A stretch of 49,000 nucleotides of DNA. Origin: Cristatella mucedo. Lineage: Eukaryota > Bryozoa > Phylactolaemata > Cristatellidae. The notes under the pieces are model-generated. The model saw only the letters and a program-made list of their open reading frames with translations, was not told the DNA's origin and ran no database searches. Both the position numbers and the translations under genes were made by a program. Shown one piece after another: positions 32,156-49,000 of the stretch (the stretch's first letter is position 1; each line of letters opens with the position of its first letter). The stretch spans positions 868,501-917,500 of the forward strand of contig WPIO01000051.1 in the NCBI GenBank assembly GCA_009760855.2, written 5' to 3'.

Positions 32156-34679
32156 TATCATCCGGAGACGCCTCTCCTGCATCTGATCACATCAGCGAAG
32201 AAAGCGAGTAAACATCGCTAATAAAGAGAAGGTCAATGCTTGCTTTGCCCTGTTGGGTGACGGCAACTTCATTACCAGTTGTGGAAACTCTCCAACACTC
32301 CCTTCTAAGCAAAGGCGTAGCGAGACTTTTCAGTGCACAGGACAAAGCTGGGAATGGCGCCTCTCCTCTTGTAAAAAAATTCCTGAAAAATAGCTCCACC
32401 ACAGAAGAAATACAAAAAAGCAACGCTAGTAGGCACTTACCGAGTCAAGCAAGTTGTATTAACTGCACTAAGGATACAAGGTAGCCATCATAGCTTTAAG
32501 TTCGTCAAATGTGTCTGGTCTTGAAAGTGGCGAGCTGGTCTATTACACTTTGAAAGTCAATTTTTCCAGTGTTTCTTGCTCCATGTTTAACAAGGCCAAA
32601 TGAGAGAGTCGACCTTGCCCCATTTATGCTCTCAGATAAGACCAAATTATCTACAGCTTGCTACAGGAAGGTTCACAGCTGGCAACTGATACACCTACGG
32701 TGAAAAAAACTTGCAGGGCAACTCTAAATTAGGAAACACATCATCTTCATAACTGACAATGAAAGACGTGAGTTCCAGTTGTGTCTTTAGTGCCGTGTCG
32801 TGACGTGTGGCAAGAAGCATTTTACAGTCACATTTCGTTGCACAGCTGTGTTCCATCAAAGTCTGAATAGTAGAAACCTCCAAGATCTAAACATCGCGAG
32901 CGAAGTTTGGTCCGGTCAAGTGTTTTCAAAAGCTTATCAAATTCCTATAAGAAAGCATTTTCGCATCAAGATCTGTGATCCTGGAAAACCTAGTTGTAAT
33001 TTCTTGTATAGGGGATGGTCTGAGCTGTCTTGTAGGAGATAGTGCCGGGTCTTCAAGAAGGCAGCAGCAGAGGAGGTCACCGAGACGGAACCAACGACGG
33101 GCCGCCAGACGGATGCGACGACGGCGAACGAAGAGACGCCGGTCAGCGCTTCGATGACAGTTTTTGCACTGATTAGTACCGGCGACGGAACAGCAGCTGT
33201 CAATGCGACGGAGACATTCAAGATGCATGTGGCGGAGCAAGGTGGCACTTGCCGAATCCTCCTGGTCGTAGGAAAGGGGTGCGGATTCTGCCCTAGCGGT
33301 ATCTTAAAAGCTGGTGGACTACATAGCCGGCAGATCGCGAAAGGTCGTCATTTTGTGCGCCTCTTCCGCACGGCAGTCAGGTAGCCTCCGCGCCACGCCA
33401 GAACAGTGCATTTAACTGCCAATTGCCATTGTGTGTTTTGTTGTGCTTTTCGCTTTCTTACTTGCCATTACAGTTTATTGCACAATTTTAATTAAGGTCT
33501 AAGAGATGACATACCTTTAGACTTCCATAGTTACCCATAGGCCTTCTCATTAACTTCTCATCGTGAGCAGCCGTGGACAAAAGCTGCTTCTGGCGCGATG
33601 AGTCTGGCTTCCTTGCTGCTTCTGTTCTGCTTGAATTGTTGGTGCCTACATCACCAGGGTTGGTGGGACAGTCCAAGACTTAGGAAAGACTTTACAGACG
33701 ATGACTGAGAAGCTATGTGGTTCTACTTCTTGGCCAAGACTGAACAGACAAGTAAGCAATCGTTGGCGCCGTTAAGGGCAGGCTTTCTTAATTGCTTGAA
33801 AAGCATGGCGGATGACTCGATTGGCGAAGCCTTAGAAGCGTTTCACGAGAGTCCCTGTTTATGAGACACGCTGAGCTCATCATATCAGAATCAGATAATG
33901 TGGGGACGGTTAATAAAGGCAATCGAGTAAGGTTAGAATTCACCTTCAGGTGTATTTTGGAGGTTCATTTTCTAACAAAAGTTATTTGCCCGCGATGATC
34001 TCTGTATCTGTGTAAGGCTTGGTTAAGGTCTACTTACTCTATGCTGATTTTAACGCCATCCCGGATAGCTGGCGAAATCTGTCACTCAAAACGCACCTCC
34101 AGAGAGCGAGCGATGACGTGGATTTCGAAATAATAGCGTTCCTTGGAATTAATTTCTAGGTGGAGCATTTAATCAAGCACGTGAGTCACGTGATCCTAGT
34201 AGTCAAAACAAATATTTAACCAGGAAGTGTGACGCGTACTCTCGGTACACCCTGAGAAGGAATGCAGTGAAACATAGCAAGTATGGCAAATCGATTGACA
34301 CTTAGTGCAAGCGAAAAGTTCTATGAATTCGGGATGGATGCGAATTACAGGAGCTACTAGGCTGCATCGGCGCTTCCAGGGTGCTCTTACAGCCCGAGCT
34401 TCTTGGCTTTCTGTCTTTCAACTGCCTCCCTGTCTAAATTGAAACCACCCGGTTCATAAGCCATTTGGAACTGGCTTCAATCATCAGCTGGATCAGCTTG
34501 GCATATTCTGAGTCGCAGCGTAGGATGCATCTGTTCGACTCGGCTTTCCTGTCGCCCGAATGAGCTCGTCATTTTTGCTGCTGTGCACTATGCTTACCAA
34601 TGCATGATTCAGTGCATATTACTAGCCGAGGGTTTCTACTAACAATTGGCCCCGAGTGGATTCTGGTGAACCGTATGGC
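32156..34679. other. unassigned region
   Basis: Apart from the candidate exon at 33043-33384, nothing is supported. Minus-strand open frames at 32187-32423 and 32695-32883 have no recognisable motif. A minus-strand stretch near 34390-34465 ends in a basic KAKKLGL followed by a stop, but its upstream frame breaks at once. Confidence 0.35.
33043..33384 (+). CDS. unassigned open reading frame, possible exon
   Basis: A frame of 113 codons is open between a possible acceptor (tgtaggagatag, ending at 33042) and the TAG at 33382-33384. A possible donor AG|GTAG overlaps the stop. An internal ATG is at 33154. The sequence starts Glu/Thr-rich (AEEVTETEPTTGRQTDATTA). It continues GDGTAAVNATETFKMHVAEQ and contains GKGCGFCPSG. 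The opposite strand is also open, so GC-rich composition may explain it. I do not recognise a family. Confidence 0.25.
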   Translation, partial: CRVFKKAAAEEVTETEPTTGRQTDATTANEETPVSASMTVFALISTGDGTAAVNATETFKMHVAEQGGTCRILLVVGKGCGFCPSGILKAGGLHSRQIAKGRHFVRLFRTAVR

Positions 34680-34832
34680 ACACTAGGTAAGGTGGTTGTT
34701 TTTAACGACCTCGCTGCCGAGGTTGTGGGTTCAAATCCTGCGGTCAGCGATCCTTTGTTGCAGCTACAAGCTGTGGCGATAGCCGTTAAGGCTCTTATGT
34801 CACTATACATAGGAGGGTGTTAAATCAACGAG
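34680..34832 (+). repeat. tRNA-derived SINE, second family
   Basis: Contains gttgtgggttcaaatcctgc (B box), agcgatcctttgttgcagct, tggcgatagccgttaaggct and a degraded tail. Confidence 0.8.
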
Positions 34833-35566
34833 TATTTTTGTATTGCATTACTTTCTCGCGTTTCTCTGTGTGATATCTTGCATTTCATCCTCTTGTGTGC
34901 TGCTTCTCTGGTAGTCAGTAGTAAAGCGCCTAAATTAATATTTGGTTCTCTTAGTGGCCTTACACGACTTACTATTATTATTTGCCCCAGGAAGGCTTGT
35001 CAGTCCAGTTCACTTAAGTCTGTGTTGTCACAAGGCGCTCGGCTCTGGGTTTACTGTATGAAAATTTGAGTCTGCTAATCCGGACACTTAAGCTATTCTT
35101 GCTTTCAGTTAAGACCCGTACTTAAGCTTCACTTGGATTTTTTTAAATAACCCTGATTATGAGTGAAAGACGCAGCACGCTTACTGGCAGGCATATCATC
35201 TGGCAGAATCTTTAACTGCACTATTTAAATGACAAAAAAGCTTGGACATCTACTTGCTACCGACTATTTTAGCATTCATTTCCGGCTCTACTTATTCATA
35301 ATCAACAGCTTCTGTGACTAGTCAGGTCATGCTTCCGGTCTGGCATGTGGATCACTACATGAGCTTCGAACCCTGGTCTTTGAGCCATCGACTCACGAAA
35401 AGCCTGGGCCCCTGCAACTGCCTTTGCTGCCTGGCCCGATCTACACCGGTCACCGCATCAAATCCTCGAGACAAGCAAGGCTAATAAGAAGTAGCTTACT
35501 TAGCTGAATGACCCACCAGCTTGTTCCCCATTACCCTAACTCGTTAAAAAAAACGTTATTATATAA
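34833..35566. other. unassigned spacer
   Basis: AT-rich sequence without recognisable exons, RNA genes or complete repeats. Some stretches look LINE-like but are too decayed to assign. Confidence 0.35.
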
Positions 35567-35702
35567 TCCATTTGTATAGCACCCTAAGAGAACTTAATCT
35601 CTATTCAGGCGCTTCACATATGCCTTGGGGCTTGACCCCACGATATCAGTCACACCTTTTTGGTCGGGGCGAGCACCTTAACCATTGGACCAAACCAGCT
35701 TC
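35567..35702 (-). repeat. tRNA-derived SINE with LINE-type 3' tail
   Basis: Inverted copy of the 1070/1800 family: tail complement gagaacttaatctctattca, head complement ttaaccattggaccaaacca. Confidence 0.8.
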
Positions 35703-36869
35703 AGTTGGGAGGCAGTGGTGCCAGCAAGACTCAGTGCCTCACCCACTACAGCAGCCAAGCAATTCTCGAGCAGGCAGACGACAATGTTTGGGCTCAACAA
35801 TATATTCCATGCATCGGCTTGCCACTGCGGGCTCACGACACCTGGCTAAAGCCAAGACAAAAAAGTTTCGGTAGCCTCGGAAATCGGCGATAGCCACGAC
35901 AACAATGATATCTATGGGCTCGAGCACCTTTGGGCCTAGCCGGCCTGCTGCCAATGACCTTCATCCGAGGCCGAATTCGCGTGCCTACTTTCGCCAGTTC
36001 ACAAGCTCGTCCATCCTGAACGGACTAGACAGCCCGGGTGCCTTGCCAGGCATGTAAATCCACACAGGACAACGCTCAATAAATATTAGTATACACCAAC
36101 TGAAATCAACAGGCTAACAAATAAGTTCAAAGAAAAACGATACACGCAATACAAGATTAGCAGGGTGCGTACATAGAAAAATATACATGGGCGTCACGAT
36201 CGAGGCTTCCTATGAAGACTGCTTACTGCGTCTTAGAGGCCGTCGCCATCGATGCCGCACGCAAGATGCAAATCCGGCTGTCATTGCCGGCTCAGTCAGC
36301 AGGTATGCGTTGCACAATAGCCTCGTCCATGCACCGGTCGCTGCAAGGCTGGCTCCGGTGATGGTGAGGAGGGGCCAGGGCTGGGCTTTCGGGAGAGTCG
36401 AGATATAGCACAAATCGTAAGGGCAGATGAGATGCTCAGCACTTGCCAGCAGTGGCAGCTGGTCACTGGCTGGCAAGCCTAACCGAAACTGAGGCACCGA
36501 GCCCGGGAGGGTGGCAAGGGCAGAGGGGGCACGGGATGGACCACCCAGGGGGGGCACACTGGCTCTCGACCAGGTCGGCAAGCGAGCCAGAGCAAGCAAG
36601 CGAGTCCTACATCGAGCTGTTGCCCGTTGGTGCCGACTTAAACCGAGAGGCTTTACAAGACGATGACGCAGCAAATGCCTGCACAGAGGGCAGCAGCGCA
36701 TGCTGCAGAGCAGCGGCGGCAGCGGCCGCGGCTTCGGACCGGCTTGGACGACCATTGTTAGGCTTGCGTGTGAGGCCCGGGTAGCACACCACCGGTAGTC
36801 AGCGATGACGCATCTATTTCGTCCGCAACTTCTAGAGGTCGGTCGACAAAAGTGATCAACTAGTGGTAA
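35703..36869 (-). other. fzr 3' UTR and flank
   Basis: This is sequence downstream of the fzr stop. A 181-codon minus-strand frame (36210-36755) is rich in Pro, Leu and Arg and looks like a composition effect. I find no AATAAA on the minus strand in this interval, so the transcript end is not placed. Confidence 0.4.
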
Positions 36870-46071
<9,202 letters not shown>

Positions 46072-46660
46072 CGCCGCCGTAAGTTGCCGACAGCTTAAAG
46101 ATCTGAAGAAGAAAAGACAACAATCAACGCGTGAGTACGAAGCGCGAGCACACGACGGTCTCAGAAGCAATGGGATAATAGGTGTGCGTAGCTTTTGACA
46201 GAATATAAATGCTGCGCTAAGCATCTCCTAGAACATGCAACGTCGCTGAATAATAAAGACGACGCGTCAGCAGACGATCTGGCACGCCCATTGAAAGCAA
46301 CCAAGCATCTTAACTACACTGAACTCGCTTGCAAGAATTCTGAACGGCCGCTGCACCGAGACTAATAATGAAACAGACACCTTGGACTTACGCATGCTCA
46401 AGAAGCACACAGGACGCTTTGGGGGAGTCGCTAGTCGAGCAGAGGCGACTGGGGATGCCGCTCTCCGAAGGCATACTAGCCAGCAAAGAGGGCACGACGT
46501 TCTGACTAAAGTTACATTAAACCCCAACCAGCACTAAATTTACGGTGCCAGTAGCACAGCCAGTCTTACACGCTCGCAAGCTGGACTACGCAGCGCGAGA
46601 TCGCACGCACCAGCCATACAAACGCCAACACCGGCCCAGTATTTTCGAAAACAACGGACC

Positions 46661-46720
46661 CAATATGGCGCGCCGTGCATTCTGGGAGCGGAATAGGGAA
46701 CGCCCGTTGCCAGGCGATAA
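46661..46720. promoter_or_regulatory. shared fzr/CFAP144-like promoter elements
   Basis: Between the divergent starts lie three motif matches: caatatggcg (YY1-like, 46661-46670), tgcattctggga (ZNF143/THAP11-like CCCAnAATGCA on the other strand, 46676-46687) and gttgccaggcgat (a partial X-box of RFX factors, 46706-46718). The two start codons are only about 710 bp apart. Motif identity is from known consensus sequences; activity is inferred. Confidence 0.5.
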
Positions 46721-46781
46721 TAAACAGTCCGGACAACCGGCATTGTCAAGAGGCTTGCAAACGAACGACCGTTCGCGCGGG

Positions 46782-46917
46782 ATGGCGGCGAAAGGCACCA
46801 CCGAAAAACCCCCTACAAACTTCGTGCACAAGAACGCCATCCTAAAAGAGACTGTCACGAAGGAAAATGCTCACCAGAAGCTGTACACGAACTACAGCAT
46901 AAACCCGTTCAAGCCGA
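46782..46917 (+). CDS. probable CFAP144/FAM183-type ciliary protein, first coding exon
   Basis: From ATG 46782 the frame reads MAAKGTTEKPPTNFVHKNAI, then LKETVTKENAHQKLYTNYSI and NPFKP. It reaches a strong donor (CCGA|GTAAGAG, GT at 46918) after 45 codons and one base. The ILKE...KE..HQKLYT.Y.INPF pattern is what I recall of the N-terminus of the FAM183/CFAP144 family, axonemal microtubule-associated proteins of motile cilia. I did not find the second exon before the window's end. The frame is open upstream to 46545, but the promoter motifs and the good ATG context favour 46782. It is transcribed divergently from fzr. The RFX-like motif upstream suits a ciliary gene. Family assignment is moderate, because only one short exon is visible. 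Confidence 0.55.
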
Positions 46918-48654
46918 GTAAGAGCGAGCGCGCGCGCGTGCCTTGCGGCGGCTATCGAGCGGAAAGGCGCGACGTCAGGTCTTGAGGCGCGACGCCGTCG
47001 CCTAGACCCGCTGCTAGGGAACGCCGCTTCATGCCACCGGTCCGTCTGCCGGCGCGGCGTGGGTTCGCGCTGCCGCGCGCGTAGGAGCTACGCGGCTTGA
47101 CAGAGCGAGTACGGCCCGGCGGCCGCGGCGCGCGCCGCGACAGCTGCGGTGCCACTGGTACGTTACGCTACGACTCGCCCGAGCGACGGTCCTCACAGCG
47201 CCCGCCAGCGCTTAGCGGTCGAAAGGCTCGGAGCGTGCCAGTGCGCGCGTACTGGCGGGCTCGGTTCGATGGGCGCCGCCGCCGCCCCCCCCCCCCGCCC
47301 GAAGCCAGCGTCGCGTCGCGGTCGACCTCACCGCGCAAACCGCCGCGTCGAGCAAATCTGCGTGCGCGCGCGTGCGCGCACGCGAACGGCGACTGGCGTA
47401 AAACGGAGCGACGTAGTAGATATTCGCCAGGGCTCGCCGGGCTGCTGGAGGTGCTGCGGCAGCGAGTTCGCATCTGGCCCGACCCTGCTGGTCCCGCGCG
47501 GCGGAGCTAGCACGGAAGCGAAGCGCTGCGGCGGCGGCGGCCTCAAACAGGCGCCGCGGAGCGGCTGTCAAGACGCAGCAGAAAGAAGTCGAAAGTCGCG
47601 GTTGTAACGCGAAGCGCGACCTATCAGACATCTCAGCAGCCAAAGCCTGTTTGCGAAAACGCGTCATACCTTAACAGGTTCGACGGAACGGTTCTTCGGA
47701 GAACGGTGCGGTGTAACCACTGATATTCGGCATGCCGCAGTTCGTCCATCTTGAACTCTCGTCGGCTAGCGAGTGCCATCTAGACACGTTACTCACCAAG
47801 ATCGCCCAGCCTGTTAAAAGTTCGATAGTGTCAATCCGGAGCAGCCGGCGCCGCGCTGCACGCTAGACACGCACGACCGCCTCCTCTTCGGTGAGCGGGC
47901 GCCGCCCGTCAACTAGCGCCTGGCTAGCGAAGGCTGCTGGGCTTTCGAGCTAACCGGCTGTGGCGGCACCACCGCGACAGCGCCACGGAGCGCCGCCCGT
48001 AAGCGGTCGGCGGGCGTCATGAATCGCAGCGGGCGCGCTGACATGCACACGATGCGAGATGAAGCTCGCGACATCAGGACAGTCATGCATTCGCCTACCT
48101 TGTCGTGCCTATAACACTCACGCAGCGAGCCCCTGACGGAGGGAGACGTACGCGACGACTCTGTCCTGCTATCTGTCGGCGCCTGTAATGCGCTCGACCG
48201 GTCGTCTGACCTGCCTCGTGCGCTCAAAATGAAACCTTTGCGCACATTGCGACCCGTGGACTGTTACTTAATCATTATGCGTGCGGTGAGAGTTAGATGG
48301 ATTGAAATTATCGAAGGGCTTATGTGGGTCCGCTTATACAGACCAATGAGTTATCATTTAGTTACTCCAAGGATTATGATTCAATAACTCCCATATTTGT
48401 TAAGATGTGTCATGGCGTCATGATGTCATTCGTGTGTAAGAGTTAGAAATCCCGAGCCAAATCTAATCCTTAGGTTTGCATTCTATTCATTATTCAGCTG
48501 CCACAGCCAAGCCACGGCAGCTCGCATTTGCGGCTAGCAACGTGCAAGCTAGTCTACGAAGCCAGTTTGCGGGAAGCCAACGATGAGAACAGACTAGGGA
48601 TGTCTCGGTCCTTAGAAAAGCATGAAATGCACTACGCCAAACCCATAATAATAT
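46918..48654. other. GC-rich, CpG-rich region
   Basis: Strongly CpG-rich to about 48250, with a C run near 47287-47300 and open frames in all directions that I attribute to composition. It would be the first intron of the CFAP144-like gene, and may include another promoter. No exon is supported. Confidence 0.45.
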
Positions 48655-48707
48655 GAGAGTTGGATAATGGCCCGTCGCTATCGACGGGCCATTATCATCC
48701 GACTCTC
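48655..48707. repeat. hairpin-forming inverted repeat
   Basis: 48663-48677 (gataatggcccgtcg) pairs perfectly with 48682-48696 around a 4-nt ctat loop. The outer arms GAGAGTTGG and CCGACTCTC also pair, with one mismatch, after a small bulge. The whole forms a fold-back of about 53 nt. Confidence 0.9.
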
Positions 48708-49000
48708 CGAAATGCCACCGCGATCATCTCCCAGCCCTGCAATAATCAGCCGGCAGACAAAGCTGCAAGCTGCGGTGACCTGTCCTCTGTAGGTTTCAGT
48801 GTCGCCGCCGAGCGGTCTACAGTATAGCGCCGCTCCGACCGAAGAGCAGACGCGAGCTCTGTCTGACCTGCGAACTCGCCCTCCGCCCGGTGGCGCGCGC
48901 AGCGGCCGACGACCGCCGCTGATGCCGCCGCTGCTGCTCGGGTGCGGCACCATGCTCGCAGCAGTTCAGGCCTTGAAGAGCGCGCTACCGCCGGCCGGTT
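48708..49000. other. GC-rich end of window
   Basis: A 91-codon minus-strand frame (48678-48953) is open, but it overlaps the hairpin and has no recognisable content. Nothing is supported. Confidence 0.4.

Noticed and set aside
34380-34590. Minus-strand end of a gene (…KAKKLGL stop)
   Set aside because: The 20-codon tail looks coding, but the frame breaks immediately upstream without a convincing acceptor and I cannot name a family.
36210-36755. A 181-codon minus-strand gene downstream of fzr
   Set aside because: Its Pro/Leu/Arg composition and position in the fzr 3' flank suggest chance. No start context or similarity was found.
46545-46781. An upstream-extended N-terminus of the CFAP144-like frame
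   Set aside because: The extension crosses the YY1-, ZNF143- and X-box-like promoter motifs and does not look like the family.
47097-47667. Overlapping 100-150 codon frames on both strands near 47.1-47.7 kb
   Set aside because: All frames are open because of CpG-rich composition; there are no motifs, splice pattern or consistent strand.

Overview
The window is animal nuclear DNA, most likely from an invertebrate. It has intron-containing genes with GT-AG junctions, metazoan-type protein sequences (an animal-like Cdh1/Fzr), decayed L2/CR1-type LINEs, tRNA-headed SINEs, and pogo/Tigger-like and hAT-like DNA transposons. I cannot name the species. Nothing prokaryotic is present: the small ORFs seen in six frames are mostly chance.

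Layout. (1) 1-2995 is repeat-bearing sequence with LINE ends and SINEs. (2) 2996-11082, plus strand: the 3' half of MPP10 (MPHOSPH10), a U3 snoRNP/SSU-processome protein, in seven exons; its N-terminal half was not found. (3) 11083-26600 is a transposon graveyard. It holds a diverged 2.5-2.8 kb direct duplication (12285-16240 and 21325-24165), a pogo-like element that split only one of the copies, a hAT-like MITE present in both, a second pogo-family transposase pseudogene, a fold-back element with telomere-like repeats, and several LINEs and SINEs. (4) 26620-30440, plus strand: an unrecognised gene whose body is a tandem array of one exon-plus-intron unit of 191 or 137 bp. (5) 30616-36800: an L2-like LINE, SINEs and unassigned sequence. 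(6) 46071-36870, minus strand: a complete fizzy-related/Cdh1 gene (APC/C co-activator), 11 coding exons, 527 predicted residues, with long CT/GA tracts in two introns. (7) 46782 onward, plus strand: the first exon of a probable CFAP144/FAM183-type ciliary gene, divergent from fzr and sharing its promoter region. (8) 46918-49000 is GC-rich and has no recognised exon.

The most remarkable object is the array gene. Read as splicing units, 15 tandem copies each give an open, phase-2/phase-2 exon of exactly 123 nt (12 copies) or 69 nt (3 copies), separated by 67-68 nt introns that start GC instead of GT. The two single-base indels in the array both fall in the predicted introns. A TATA-like box, a first-exon donor, an ATG exon with a normal GTAAGC donor, a terminal exon in the matching phase and an AATAAA signal frame the array. 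Together they predict a protein of about 666 residues built of 41-residue repeats. One acceptor in the array is mutated (AG to AA). I know of no family that matches it.
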